Assembly (NCBI GenBank): GCA_034620365.1
Contig: JAQGEQ010000318.1
Span: 248,001-312,000, forward strand
Reading direction: 5' to 3'
Length of the DNA stretch: 64,000 nucleotides
Source of the DNA: Pegea sp. RAD2-039
Lineage: Eukaryota; Chordata; Thaliacea; Salpida; Salpidae
The translations under genes and the position numbers were made by a program. The notes beneath the pieces are model-generated. The model saw nothing but the letters and a program-made list of their open reading frames with translations, ran no database searches and was not told the origin of the DNA. Below, piece after piece: positions 36,194 to 49,695 of the stretch (positions within the stretch are counted from its first letter, which is position 1; every line of letters begins with the position of its first letter).

Positions 36194-39153
36194 GGTCAGC
36201 ATTGACAGTCATTAAACGTTTAAATTCAATTAATATTTTTACAATAATACAATTTAGCAAAAACTGAATTTGATTTTCAAAACTTTCTTATAAGAGTTTC
36301 TATGAGGCTATAAATTATTCAGGAGTTGTGCAAAAATGAAAGTCCCATGGTCGTATATGTTTGCAGCTGTAACTTTTTCAAATATTATCATAGATTTATA
36401 GTAGTGAGTGCATATGCTAGAAGCATAAAGTTTGAAAGGTGGTAATTACTTCAGTTTTTTTATGTCAAAGCTTCGTATTCGAAAGCTGATGAAAGCATTA
36501 CATTAAGCAAGTTTAGTTTAATAAGCTCATATCAATGTAAGATGGTTTACTAAATTCTTTGATAAAGAAAGTAAGAATTTCAAAATATAGACTATAGAAA
36601 CTATCACGATGATTATCTAGGTTAAAATTCAATTAATTGTCTAAAGTCAATTTATTTCCACAAATATTTCTCTTTGTTTAATAAATTAGTGATTAGATTT
36701 ACCTCCACAGTTTATAAAACCTAATATTTGACTATATCAAAATTTCAAGTCATTTTAGTGTAACCAACAAAAATCCCTATAATAATAATGAAAGTTTTAG
36801 AAAAGTAATATTTTTTACTTTTTATAAAATTTATCGTATTTGGGTCATAAGATAAGATTTTAAAGAAATAATAATGAAATCAAAATAAAATATTTGGAAA
36901 GTAGATAGAAAATATTCTTGTTGAAGTAGTTAATTATCAATTCTAAACTAAACTGAGTTTTTTAAAGACGTTTCAGTGTTCACTTTCAGTAAAAGTTCAA
37001 TTTTGACATCTGTATTTAGGAAATATTGATGTAAGTTATTGTTATAAAATATTTCAGTTTAAACGAAACTGACAAATAATTTCAAAACTTTTATTAATTC
37101 ATGCTTTTATAACCCACATTTATATAAATAATGAAATTTTAATGTTAAGAAATGATTATTACCAAACAACTATACAAAATATTAGGTTTCAATTTATCTA
37201 AGAATGATTTTTCTATCATTGTTCATTATTAAATGTTGACCAGAATGTTGCTCTTAAAACAGCCGAAAATTGAAGAAAATAAACTTCCAGAATTTTTAAA
37301 TAAATGTTTTACTACTAATTAGATGGAATAACAACGAATTGGAGAAAAGTTAAATCGATTGTATATAAAAATGTGGTTTATAAAATTTAGATAGATTCCA
37401 ACTTTGTCGTAAAAGATACAAAATATTTATACTTGATAAAGAGTAATGTTTTCTATCGAACGGTGAAGTTATCTTTCCAAACTGTGGATGAATATAGTTG
37501 TTTCAAAAAAAGGTGTAATAGTAAACCATGAAAAAAAATTTTATTTATTGATCTCGAATTTACATTTCATTTCATAAACATCTATATAATAGACTTCTAT
37601 TGTAAATTCAATAAATATATATAATTGAATTTCAATAGAAAAAGTATCAATTTCTTTCTATCTATATAGCTTATAAAATTCAGCAGAAATTCTTTTAGTT
37701 GTTTAATAATTAATTTTCAGAGTTTTATTTACATTTTGAAAAAATAAATTAAAATAACTGTTTGACTTTATTGTTGTAAATAGTAAAAGATAATCCCTTT
37801 AATAATCTCTTCAGCGACTTTTCATCAGCCACCTCATGATAGCATCATGAAGCTTATTTGGGCTAACCAATAAGATCATTAATACCAATAGAAGCTGATA
37901 TCAGCATTTGCATCAGTAGGACACCTGGTACATTTAATTTGGCATAATACAAAGCTATCTTTTAAAACCAAGGCGACCATTTATAGAGCGTTTGTCTCTT
38001 GTACGCTATCGTACGTTAGCAAAACATAGACCTTGTCGAAAGCTAAAGAAATTAAATTAAAGACGTTCTGTTTTCCATTTTTGTTGTCTCTGTCGAAAAG
38101 TAATTTAACGTGACAGCAAAAAGATCTCAAACTAAGAAGTCTTGAAGCAAATTAATCTGACAACAATGTACATCATGCTAAACACCAAAGGCTTCACATG
38201 CTCTACTACTTTTACTAATAATTTCAGAAAGGTCTTTAACAAATTATTTTTTCTAGTTACTATATAATGTTAATTATGAAAATGATTTTTCGATTTCTTT
38301 CAACAAGTTAGGGAAAATAAAAATAATTTTCTAATTTTCTAGATTGATTTATTTTTGAAATTATTTTGTAGCGTTTTACGTTTTTCTAATTTCGAATTAT
38401 TTTAACTTTTCCTGATGAGTTTTATATGCTTTTAACAAATGTTAATATTATTTATTATTATTTAAAATATAATGTAATTATTCATTTATAGATTTACAAA
38501 ATTCAACTTATACTACTTTTATTTATAACTACGTATAATATAATTGTAAAATATTTTGCCGCCGACGTAAATGGTTTTCATCATTCGTTTTCAGATTACT
38601 GTCATCTGCTAATTAACTACTTGTAGCTAGCGTCTATCATTCTTGTGGTTGTCATTATTCTTAGTTGTCTTCTTATTACTTTGAAAAAATCTCTTTATAA
38701 GAATTATCTTTACTTTCATTGAAAAATTTACCATCGTTTTGTTTTATCTACTATTTTTTTTTTAATTTTTGGAAAACATTTTTAATTAATCTTTTTCTGA
38801 ATTTTTCTTTTTATATCAAACTTTTTTAATTTATTTTAGTGAAATATTTTTTTTTAATTTTAAAGATGCTACTTGATTGAAATATTTTTATAATTTATCT
38901 CATTTTCTTATGATTTTATTATTTTGTATTTGATTTTAACTAATTTAATCTTGGTAGTTTATGATTATAATAATTACTTTCTATCAAAATATGTTCGGCG
39001 TTTTACTGTTACAAGTTCTAAAAAATTTATTTTAAAAGTTTGAAAATAATTGCTAATATTTATTTCAAATAATTTTTTTTCTTTTGAGATTATTTATTTT
39101 AGATTATTTATCCGATAATTCGATTTATTTTGAAGTTTTAAAATTAAACTGTT
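36194..39153 (+). repeat. Upstream block, unit 5 (full form)
   Basis: Long-form upstream block; RT relic and GC-rich island present. No gene is seen. Confidence 0.8.
37892..38155 (+). mobile_element. Degenerate RT relic, unit 5
   Basis: Copy of the RT relic, distal part of the unit 1/2/7 sub-variant (AAAGACGTTCTGTTTTCC). Confidence 0.65.
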
Positions 39154-39162
39154 TATATAAAT
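39154..39162 (+). promoter_or_regulatory. TATA-like box, unit 5
   Basis: TATATAAAT, 65-73 bp before the ATG at 39227. Confidence 0.5.
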
Positions 39163-39226
39163 CAACTAATTCATTTATATAACATCAGCAGTTGGTAGAT
39201 TTTCTAAACTTGTTAATTACATCAAA

Positions 39227-42065
39227 ATGGTCGATAGATCAAATAGCAAAGTTGTTTTCGATTCAATTATGCCACCTACAGATGATAAAAGGTTAGTAGA
39301 ATTTTGTGTCTTCACTTAAAATTGTTCGCTAAGTAAACTTACTTTAAATTCACTTTTTATTTAAAATAAACACAGATTAGAAAATTATTTATGTTGCATT
39401 TAAAAAGATTAATAACTTAAATTTTATCAATTTTAACTTGTAATTATTATATTTCTAATTTGTTTTAGAGTCATTTTAGTGTTACTCAATCATTTAGAAG
39501 AATTTAAATTTTATTATTTTATTTATTTATAAATTTAAGAACTGAATTAAGTATTTTTGATTTTAATTATTCACTTTTTTTATTTTTATCAAACTTGTTT
39601 CTAATTCTTTAATTATAATTTGATACTAAAGTAATTTATACTTTTGATAATTTTAGAGATGAAGTTTCGGAAGTTGATAATTGTACAAATCTTCATCAAC
39701 TTAAACTGAATGACTCTTCTGAAGATTCTCAGATTCATGATGTTAGCATCAAAGTGAAATTAAATGAATTTGAAAGAAGTTTCAATTGTGACAAACGTAT
39801 ATTAGTTGCTGCTTCACCTTATTTTGAAGCAATGTTTCGTGGTAAGTTAGATTCAAGATTCAACTTCAATTGTGAAAATAACTGAATATACAAAAAACTA
39901 TTTGAATTTATTAAGGTGGTGGATTTAAAGAATCATCTTCTCGGGAAGTTACCTTAAATGAGGTAGACCCAAATGTATTCTCTGATCTTCTAGGATACAT
40001 TTACACAAACAAAATACAAATCAATGAAGAAAACGTTGAGAAACTGATGATTGCAGATTCCATATTTCAAATAAATGGTTTAGAGAAGTTATGTAGCAAG
40101 TAAGCTAGTTTTATAATTCAGTTTCTTTCAATAGTTTTTGTAATTATACTTTATCAATTACAGCTTTTTGGAAAGTCTAATAGAGATTTCCAACTGCTTC
40201 GAATTTGCAACATTTGCTGAGAATTATGGATTTTTGGAGCTTTCAACGAAAATAGGAAAATTTATTGGAAAAAACTTTATAGAAGTAAGAAAATAGAGAA
40301 ATGTTATTTTCTTGGCTAAAACATTTTAAGTAGAAAGATTTTTTCTACTTCATCAAACTTAAATATTTATGAAATATTTACTTGCTTCGTTATTTCTACT
40401 GATTTTGTTCTTTTCATATTTAATAAGAAAAAGTTTTTGATTGATCTCATGATATTTACCAGATTTCAAAAAGTGATGAATTCAAATTACAACCAGATTC
40501 TGTAATTTCTAAAATAATTTCAAAAGATGAGCTTCATGTGATTTGTGAATCCCAAGTATTCAATGCTCTTTTAGATTGGATCAAATATGATTTAACTTCA
40601 AGAAAACATTGTTTAAATAAGTTAATTAAGAACGTAAGTATCTAGAAACTATAAAGTTGCAGACTTGTGAGTATAAAATTGTGATTTCTCTAGGTACGAT
40701 GCCATTTTATAAATCCAAATTTTATTTCGATGAAATTAGAAAGTTGTGATGTAATTAGAGATGCTTGTTATGAATATCTCAGCAAGGTCCTCGATGACCT
40801 CAAAGCTTACATCCCAATTGAAAGTAAGCCAAGACAACTTGATATTCGGCAGGTAAGATTATTTAATTAAATACTTTTCACTTCAACCACTGACATATGA
40901 CGTCACAGGTTATCTACATCATTAATGAATCCGATAGATCTGATGAGAAATCTTTGGAAAGTCAAAAGTTCCGTTTGTCTGAAACGGATGTTTGGTTTAA
41001 ACTTCCGAAGATATGTCTTTCAGGAACTTTAAGATCTGTTGTCATCAACGGTTTCATTTATATGTTAAAGTGGAATGGTGATATGGAAAGGTTAGAAGCA
41101 TGAAGCAAATGATGACATCATCATTGCAAACTAAATATGACGTCATCACATTTCTAGATACGACCCAATTTTAAATGAGTGGAAGAAGTGCAAAAGTTTA
41201 AAAGTTTATTTCTTTGAGTTAGGATGGTCGAAAATGGAAGTTGTTGAAAATGAATTGTATCTTTTTACTGTTAGCAAAATATTTAAGAAGTGAGTGATGA
41301 AATGAGATTTCAACCAAAATGTCATTTGCCAAAAACTATTATGTTATTTCCAGATACGATCCGATCACTGATGAATGGACGCAAAGAGCTTCATTAAATA
41401 GAATTCGTGACTCTTTCGGTTGTGCTGTCTTCAACCGGATGTTGTATGTTGTCGGTGGTAACGAAGATTTGTTTGACACAGTTTCTTGTGTGGATAAATA
41501 TGATCCACAGAGGGACGAATGGAGTTCTGTAAAATCGATGTTGACACCTCGAAGTGATCTAGGTATTTGCTGATGACGTCACGATGACGTTTTGATCTTA
41601 TGATGATAACTAATTTTAAAATCATTAAAGATGTAGTCACACTTGGCAACTATATCTACGCCATTGGTGGTTATAATGAAGGAGCATATTTAAAGACTGT
41701 TGAAAGATACGATGTCCTCAATGATAATTGGGAGTTTGTAGCAAGTATGAAATATGCAAGGAGATGCCCAAAAGCTGTTGTCTTTAATAAGAAGATTTAT
41801 GTTTTTGGTAAAACTTTTCTTATGTTTGGAATTGAAAATTTTTAATAAAATATTTATGATGTTTACAATAATTTGCATAATTGTGATGAGCTTGTTGATT
41901 GTTTCAGGAGGTCGTTCTGGAGGATAAGATGTAGAATTTGTCGAATGTTACAATGAAGTAACAAATGAATGGAAAGAAGTTGCAAGAACGAATGAAAAGA
42001 TTGAATATGTCATAGTCAGTTATCAACCATGTGTACCTGACATATGTGTAAATTTCCCATTTTAA
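39227..42065 (+). pseudogene. BTB-BACK-kelch gene, unit 5, nonsense in exon 11
   Basis: Exons: 39227-39291, 39657-39841, 39916-40099, 40164-40284, 40463-40633, 40694-40852, 40909-41090, 41158-41289, 41354-41562, 41631-41807 and 41908-42065. Phase is kept throughout. After FGGRSGG in exon 11 comes TAA (41925-41927), giving a 534-residue product without the final half-blade; the frame then stays open to the usual stop at 42063-42065. The missing C-terminal strand normally closes the propeller, so loss of function is likely but not proven. Exon 8 is short (132 nt) with a unique loop (KVYFFELGWSK, LFTVSKIFKK), and exon 9 has one extra codon (VGGNEDLFDTVSC). Intron 10 is 100 nt, two bases shorter than in the intact genes. 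Confidence 0.85.
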
Positions 42066-42069
42066 TAAA
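42064..42069 (+). terminator. Poly(A) signal overlapping the stop, unit 5
   Basis: AATAAA overlaps the original TAA at 42063-42065. Confidence 0.5.
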
Positions 42070-44300
42070 TAAATTTTACTAGTAGATTGCTGTGAAATTT
42101 ATTTTCAGTATAAAGTTGCTTTTGAGGTCGCGTTTATTTTCAAAAACAATTAGAATAAAATCAAAATGTTCTTTCATGAATTTTTTCATATTTTTTAATT
42201 GTTTGATAATTTACAAAATATAAAAAAGTTTGTTAGAATTTAGAGATTTATTTTCATCATCAAATCAGATCTTTTTTGTTTGAAGTTTTTTAGAAATTGA
42301 AGTTCATTAAATTTTTAACAAATTTTTGTCTAATAAGAAACGAATTCTGTGAAATTAGAAAATTTATTAACGATACATCTTATAGTGAAGTTCTAAACAA
42401 AAGTAGGATTTGATTAATTACTAAAAGTTAACGATTTAAAGATTTGTTCATTGGTCATTTTCGACATAAACGAAAACGCATTCAGTTCTGACTACAAAAT
42501 TTTATAATAAATTGTTTAATCAAGATAAAAACTAAAAAAATATTTCACTTTATTCAACGAAATTTTACAACTTTTATAAATATTTTTATAAGTATCATTG
42601 ACCTCGTCAATGATTTCATATAACATGATACCATGTTTCAAGGTTCTTGTGGTTTATTCTGTACATTAGTCTGACTTTCTCATTCTTATTTCTTTGAATA
42701 TTATGATGAGATAAAATGTTAGTTGGCTCTGAAACTCGCCCAGAAACACAAACAGATTCACAAGGTTCTCTTATTATAGATTTTATGGTGATAACCAGAA
42801 TTACATACAGATAGATAATTGAGGTTTTTAAACTTGTGGCCTGAAACATTTGCAGCGATGATATTGACCTCAATAATAAAAGCAATTACAGCAAATAACT
42901 TCTATTTTTATCTGAAAAATAATTTCCTGGTGAGAGTTAACTCAAAGAATTTAAAGAATATTAACTTCACTAAACAAATTTGTCAAATTATTTTACTTGC
43001 TTATAATATTATACAAAGAGAAAGTTTCTACAATTAGTTTACTATTTTAATGTATGCTCTTTACTTATAATAATATCAGAATAGTGAACACTGTTTCAAA
43101 GTTTTTATTAACATCAAATTTATCAAACTGAATATAAAGTATTAAGTTAAAAACAGACTAATATCTGATAATATGTCAAGTTAAAAATATACAAAATTTG
43201 TAAATTGTACATATTTGACTGTTCATTATAAATATCAAATTAACACATTAAAAGGCTTTCAATGCTAAAATATTAACAAAAAATATTAAATAGTTTATTT
43301 ATACTAATTATTAGCTAAAACATCACAGAAAAAAGCTTTTAAAATAAAGCATTTCCAAAATTATTGAAATGTTAAATCATATAAAAACTTAAACTTGCTT
43401 TTTAGATCTTTCAAAATTGGTTTGGTTCAATTATTTGAGTTAATCAGGAAATTAAAGAAGACTTTAAAATAAAAAAACAATCTTTCGGAACTAGATTGAA
43501 AAGTTTAGCTTGAAAAATTTTAACAACTAAAGCTGATAAAAATCATAATTGAAGTTAATAATCTTTTTGAAAATAGTTAAAACACTTTTTCACTGTAATT
43601 TCTAAAAGTGGAACAGAGATACTCATGAGAAAAGTTATCTAAGTTTTGAAGAGATCTTGCTGATATAAAACATTCGTTTTTATTGAAAACAGTTGTACTA
43701 CTTGATAGAAAGTAGAAAAGGTACTACTTGATATTGAAGTACCAAGTGGTGCAAATGTTAGTATGCTTTTACACATTTTACACCAACAACTTTTACTCTT
43801 TAATATCCCCCACGAACTAAGCATCGCATCTTAACCGCTTTACTGCAATTAACTTCGTTCCACTTCATTAATCTTTAATTTTATTCACTAAAAAATAAAT
43901 GAGTTAAATATTGTTACAGGGTTAAGTTTTTGAACAGATTTTAAATTTGATATTTTACAATTTACTTTTGTATTTGTTTTTACAAAAGAATTATCTATAG
44001 AAATATCTTAAGGTAACCTAGAGGTATTTCTTGGACGATACTAACTGCTATAATTTGCAAAGAACAAAGTTTGTCGGTGAACTTGTCAAGAAATTTCATG
44101 TTTAGTAAAAACGCTGTTTGTTAATTTACTTTTTGATAAAATTTATCTAAAACTAACTACAAAAGATTGGTCTCGACCTGTCAAAGTAACGTGGTCTGAT
44201 ATTCGAGTTCCTCTCTTGTTTAAATTACAGAAACGAGAACTACGTATGTCAGTCATCAATCAAACATATCCAAAAATAAATTCAACTTACAATGTAACTT
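42066..44300 (+). repeat. 3' flank type A, short form, unit 5
   Basis: Type A flank without the 1.1-kb segment. The start of the A-specific part (CAAAAACAATTAGAATAAAATC) differs from units 1 and 3 and matches units 6 and 7, marking a younger A subgroup. No gene is seen. Confidence 0.75.
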
Positions 44301-44920
44301 GATCAGCATTGAGAGTTATTAAACGTGTAACTTCATTTTGTATTTTTACAGTAATATGTTTTAGTGAGAAGTATAGTTGATTAACAATAATTAATTTTTC
44401 TTATAAGAGTTTCTATGAGGCTATAAAGTATTCAGGAATTATGCAAATATGAAAGTCCTATGGTCGTATATGTTTGCAGCTGTAACTTTTTCAAATATTA
44501 TCAAAGATTTATAGTAGTAAGTGAATATGCTGGAAGCATAAAGTTTGAAAGGTGGTAATTACTTCAGTTTTTAATGTCAAAGCTTCGTATTCGAAAGCTG
44601 ATGAAAGCATTACATTAAGCAAGTTTAGTTTACTAAGCTCATATCAATGTAAGATGGTTTTTTCTACTGATTAGATGGAATAACAACGAATTGGAGAAAA
44701 TTTATTTCACTTGTATATAAAAATGTGGTTTATAAAATTTAGATTGATTCCAACTTTGCCGTCAAAGATACAAAATATTTATACTTGATAAAGAGTAATG
44801 TTTCCTATCGAACGCTGAAGTTGTCTTTCCAAACTGTGGATGAATATAGTTGTTTCAAAAAAATGTGTAATAGTAAACCATGAAAAAAAATTTTTATTTA
44901 TTGATCTCGAATTTGCTTTT

Positions 44921-45115
44921 TTTTTTTTTATATATATAAATGCGAAGGAGGGTGCCTAAAGAGAGCACAACTCACTAACACACATTCTCAGGAGTTTTTT
45001 ATGGTTTTTTTTTCTCAGGAGTTTTATATGTCTCCACCTGGGTTCGAACCCGGTACTTCCAAACTAGATGTTCCTTGTAGCTAGGTGTAGTAACCGCTTC
45101 GCCATCAAGCAGGAC
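44921..45115 (-). mobile_element. tRNA-derived SINE with LINE-type tail, copy 1
   Basis: On the minus strand the element starts GTCCTGCTTGATGGCGAAGC. An A-box match TGGCGAAGCGG lies at 45094-45104 and a B-box GGTTCGAACC at 45041-45050, spaced as in tRNA genes. The cloverleaf is imperfect (acceptor and T-stem mismatches), so this is not a working tRNA. The 3' half (44941-44992) reads GAGAATGTGTGTTAGTGAG and on to CACCCTCCTTCGCATTTAT, which matches the end of the LINE at 1441-2092, followed by an A/T tail. Compared with the empty site in units 1-5 (TTTGCTTTTCATATCATAAAC), the insertion lies between CTTTT and ATCATAAAC. No clear target-site duplication is visible. Confidence 0.8.
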
Positions 45116-45441
45116 AATCATAAACATCTATATAATAGACTTCTATTGTAAATTCAATAAATATATATAATTGAATTTCAATACAGAAAGTGTCAATTTC
45201 TTTCCATCTACATAGCTTATAAAGTTCAGCAGAAATTCTTTCAGTTGTTTAATAATTAGTTTGTCAGAGTTTTCTTTACATTTTTGAATAAATAAAATAA
45301 AATAACTGTTTGACTTTATTGTTGTAACTAATAAAAGATAATCTCTTTAATAATCTCTTCAGCGACTTTTCACCAACCACCTCATGATAGCATCATGAAG
45401 CTTATTTGGGCTAACCAATAACATCATTAATATCAATAGAA

Positions 45442-45703
45442 GCTGATATCAGCATTTGCATCAGTAGGACACCTGGTACATTTAATCTGGCATAATACAA
45501 AGCTATCTTTTAAAACTAAGGCGACCATTTATAGAGCGTTTGTCTCTTGTAAGCTATCGTACGTTAGCAAAACATGGACCTTGTCGAAAGCTAATGAAAT
45601 TAAAATAAAAACTTTCTGTTTTCGATTTTCTTGTTTCTGTCAAAATAAATTTTAACGTGACAGCAAAAGATCTCAAACTAGAAAGTTTTGAAGCAAACTA
45701 ATC
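45442..45703 (+). mobile_element. Degenerate RT relic, unit 6
   Basis: Copy of the RT relic, sub-variant shared with units 3 and 4. Confidence 0.65.
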
Positions 45704-46730
45704 TAACAACAATGTAGTTCATGCTAAACATCAAAGGCTTCACATGCTCTACTACTTTTACTATTAATTTCAGAAAGGTCTTAAACAAATTATTTTTTCT
45801 AGTTACTATATAATGTTAATTATGAAAATGATTTTACAATTTCTTTCAACAAGTTAGGGAAAATAAAAATATTTTTCTAATTTTCTAGAGTGATTTATTT
45901 TTGAAATTATTTTGTAGCTTCTTACGTTTTTCTGATTTCGAATTATTCTAACTTTTCCTGATGAGTCTTATATGCTTTTAACAAATGGTAATATTATTTA
46001 TTATTATTTAACATATATTTTAATTATTCATTTATAGAATTTCAAAATTCAACTTATACTACTTTTATTTATAACTACCTATAATAAAATAGTAAAATAT
46101 TTTGCCGCCGACGTAAATGGTTTTCATCATTCGTTTTCAGATAACTGTCATCTGCTAATTATCTACTTGTAACTAGCGTCTATCATTCTTGTAGTTGTCA
46201 TTATTTTTAGTTGTCTTCTTATTACTTTGAATAAATCTCCTTAAAAGAATTATATTTACTTTCTTTAAAAAATTTATCATCGTTTTGTTTATCTAATATT
46301 TTTTTAATTTTTGGAAAACAGTTTTAATTAATCTTTTTCTAAATTTTTCCTTTTCTATCAAACTTTTTTAATTTATTTTAGTGAAATATTTTTCTTTTAA
46401 TTTTAATGATGCTTCTTGGTTAAATCGTTTCTATAATTTAATATATTTTCTTATGATTTTATATTTTTGTATTTGAATTTAACTTGTTTAAACTTGGTAG
46501 TTTAACCTTTGTAGTTAAACCTTTTTAGTTTATGATTATAATAATTACTTTTTATCAAAATATGTTCGGCGTTTTACTGTTACAAGTTCTAAAAAATTTA
46601 TTTTAAAAGTTTTATAAAAATTGCTAATATTTAATTCAAATACTTTTTTTCTTTTGAGATTATTTATTATTTATTTTAGATTATTTATCCGATATTTCGA
46701 TTTATTTGGTAGTTTTAAAATTAAACTGTT

Positions 46731-46739
46731 TATATAAAT
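46731..46739 (+). promoter_or_regulatory. TATA-like box, unit 6
   Basis: TATATAAAT, 65-73 bp before the ATG at 46804. Confidence 0.5.
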
Positions 46740-46803
46740 CAACTAATTCATTTATATAACATCAGCAGTTGGTAGATTTTCTAAACTTGTTAAATACATC
46801 AAA

Positions 46804-49691
46804 ATGGTAGATAGATTAAATAGCAAAGTTGTTTTCGATTCAATTATGCCACCTACAGATGATAAAAGGTTAGTAGAATTTTGTGTCTTCACTTAAAATT
46901 GTTCGCTAAATAAACTTACTTTAAATTCACCTTTTATTTAAAATAAACACAAATTAGAAAATTATTCATGTTGCATTTAAAAAGATTAATAACTTAAATT
47001 TTATCAATTTTAACTTGTAATTATTATATTTCTAATTTGTTTTAGAGTCATTTTAGTGTTACTCAATTATTTAAAAGAATTTAAATTTTATTGTTTTATT
47101 TATTTATAAATTTAAGAACTGAATTAAGTATTTGTGATTTTAATTATTCACTTTTTTATTTTATCAAACATGTTTCTAATTCTTTATTTATAATTTGATA
47201 CTAAAGTAAATTATACTTTTGATAATTTTAGAGATGAAGTTTCGGAAGTTGATAATTGTACAAATCTTCATCATCTTAAACTGAATGACTCTTCTGAAGA
47301 TTCTCAGATTCATGATGTTAGCATCAAAGTGAAATTAAATGAATTTGAAAGAAGTTTCAATTGTGACAAACGTATATTAGTTGCTGCTTCACCTTATTTT
47401 GAAGCAATGTTTCGTGGTAAGTTAGATTCAAGTTTCATCTTTAATTGTGAAAATAACTGAATATATCAACAAAAAACTATTTGAATTTATTAAGGTGGAT
47501 TTAAAGAATCATATTCTCGTGAAGTTACCTTAAATGAGGTAGACCCAAATGTATTCTCTGATCTTCTAGGATACATTTACACAAACAAAATACAAATCAA
47601 TGAAGAAAACGTTGAGAAACTGATGATTGCAGATTCCATATTTCAAATAAATGGTTTAGAGAAGTTATGTAGCAAGTAAGCTAGTTTTATTAATCAGTTT
47701 CTTTCAATAGTTTTTGTAATTATACTTTATCAATTACAGCTTTTTGGAAAGTCAAATAGAGATTTCCAACTGTATTGGATTTGCAACGTTTGCTGAGAAT
47801 TATGGATTTTTGGAGCTTTCAACCAAAATTGAAAAATTTATTGGAAAGAACTTTATAGAAGTAAGAAAATAAAGAAATGATATTTTCTTGACTAAAACAT
47901 TTTAAGTAGAAAGATTTTTTCTACTTCATCAAACTTAAATATTTATGAAATATTTACTTGCTTCTTTATTTATACTAATTTTGTTCTTTTCATTATTAAT
48001 AAGAAAAAGTTTTTGATTAATCTCATGATTTTTACCAGATTTCAAAAAGTGAAGAATTTAAATTACAACCAGACTCTGTAATTTGTAAAATAACTTCAAA
48101 AGATGAGCTTCATGTGATTTGTGAATCCCAAGTATTCAATGCTCTTCTAGAGTGGATCAAATATGATTTAACTTCAAGAAAACATTATTTAAATAAATTA
48201 ATTAAGAACGTAAGTATCTAGAAACTATAAAGTTGTAGATTTGTGAGTATAAAATTGTGTTTTCTCTAGGTACGATGCCATTTTATAAATCCAAATTTTA
48301 TTTCGACGAAATTAGAAAGTTGTGATGTAATTAGAGATACTTGTCATGAGTATCTCAGCAAGGTCCTCGATGACCTGAAAGCTTACATCCCAATTGAAAG
48401 TAAGCCAAGACAACTTGATATTCGGCAGGTAAGATTATTTAATTAAATACTTTTCACTTCAACCACTGACATATGACGTCATAGGTGATCTACATCGTTG
48501 ATGAATTCGGTAGATCTGATGACAAATCTTTGGAAAGTGCAAAGTTCTGTTTGTCTGAAACGGATGTTTGGTTTAAACTCCCAAAGATATGTCTTCGAAA
48601 AACTAGGGGATCTGTTGTCATCAACGGTTTCATTTATATTATAAAGAGGAATGGTGATATGGAAAGGTTAGAAGCATGAAGCAAATGATGACATCATCAT
48701 TGCAAACTAAATATGACGTCATCACATTTCTAGATACGACCCAATTTTAAATGAGTGGAAGAAGTGCAAAAGTTTAGAAGATGACTTGTATTTAGACGGT
48801 CGAATATGTTGGCCGAAATTTGGAGTTATTGAAAATGAATTGTACATTTTTCAAGATTATTATGAAGATTATTATGAAGATTTTCATTATTTAAGAAAAA
48901 CTAGAATAGTAAAGTGAGTGATGAAATGAGATTTCAACCAAAACTTCATTTGCCAAAAACTATTATGTTATTTCCAGATACGATCCGATCACTGATGAAT
49001 GGATGCAAAGAGCTTCATTAAAGAGAGGCTTCTGGTTCGGTTGTGCTGTCTTCAACCGGATGTTGTATGTTGTCGGTGGTTACGACTTGCATAACACAAT
49101 TGCTAGTGTGGAGAAATATGATCCACAGAGGGACGAATGGATTTCTGTAGAATCGATGTTGACACCTCGAAGTTATCTAGGTATTTGCTGATGACGTCAC
49201 GATGACGTTTTGATCTTATGATGATAACTAATTCTAAAATCATTAAAGATGTAGTCACACTTGGCAACTATATCTACGCCATTGGTGGTTGTAATTACGG
49301 AGTAGGAAATTTAAAAACTGTTGAGAGATACGATGTCCTTAATGATAATTGGGAGTTTGTAGCAAGTATGAAATATGCAAGGAAATGCCCAAATGCTGTT
49401 GTATTTAATAAGAATATTTATGTTTTTGGTAAAACTTTTGTTATGTTTGGAATTGAAAAACGTTTTAATTAAATTTTGATGATGTTTGCAAAAATTTGCA
49501 TAATTGTGATGAGCTTGTTGATTGTTTCAGGAGGTTTTTCTGAAAGAGAAGTTGATGTTAAAATTGTCGAATGTTACAATGAAGTAACAAATGAATGGAA
49601 AGAAGTTGCAAGAACGAATGAAAGGATTTATCAAGTCATAGTCAGTTATCAACCATGTGTACCTGACATATGTGAAAATTTCCCATTTTAA
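46804..49691 (+). CDS. BTB-BACK-kelch protein, unit 6 (595 aa)
   Basis: Exons: 46804-46868, 47232-47416, 47495-47675, 47740-47860, 48039-48209, 48270-48428, 48485-48666, 48734-48913, 48978-49180, 49249-49428 and 49531-49691. All are in phase, 595 codons plus stop. Exon 3 lacks one glycine, as in unit 2. Exon 7 is a mosaic: its first half (EFGRSDDKSLESAKFC) resembles unit 4 and its second half (ICLRKTRGSVV) resembles unit 1. Exon 8 encodes QDYYEDYYEDFHYL, an evident YYED codon-repeat loop. Exon 9 is one codon shorter (LKRGFWFG). Loops after GG read YDLHNTIAS, CNYGVGNLK and FSEREVDVK. Intron 10 is 102 nt but contains an in-frame TAA, so here intron retention would truncate the protein. Presumed Cullin-3 adaptor. 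Confidence 0.9.
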
Positions 49692-49695
49692 TAAA
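49690..49695 (+). terminator. Poly(A) signal overlapping the stop, unit 6
   Basis: AATAAA overlaps the TAA at 49689-49691. Confidence 0.55.

Larger units (their letters stand above)
44301..46730 (+). repeat. Upstream block, unit 6 (deleted form with SINE)
   Basis: Short-form upstream block: GATGG followed by TTTTTTCTACTGATTAG at about 44655 joins two points that lie about 765 bp apart in units 1-5. It contains a SINE at 44921-45115 and the RT relic. No gene is seen. Confidence 0.8.

Noticed and set aside
41431..41649. Minus-strand frames of 60-80 codons opposite exons 9-10 in several units
   Set aside because: They are the antisense of kelch exons and vary with them; no independent support.
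45000..45115. A functional tRNA gene on the minus strand
   Set aside because: Acceptor-stem pairing is poor, a T-stem mismatch is present, and the LINE-type tail with A/T run marks it as a SINE.
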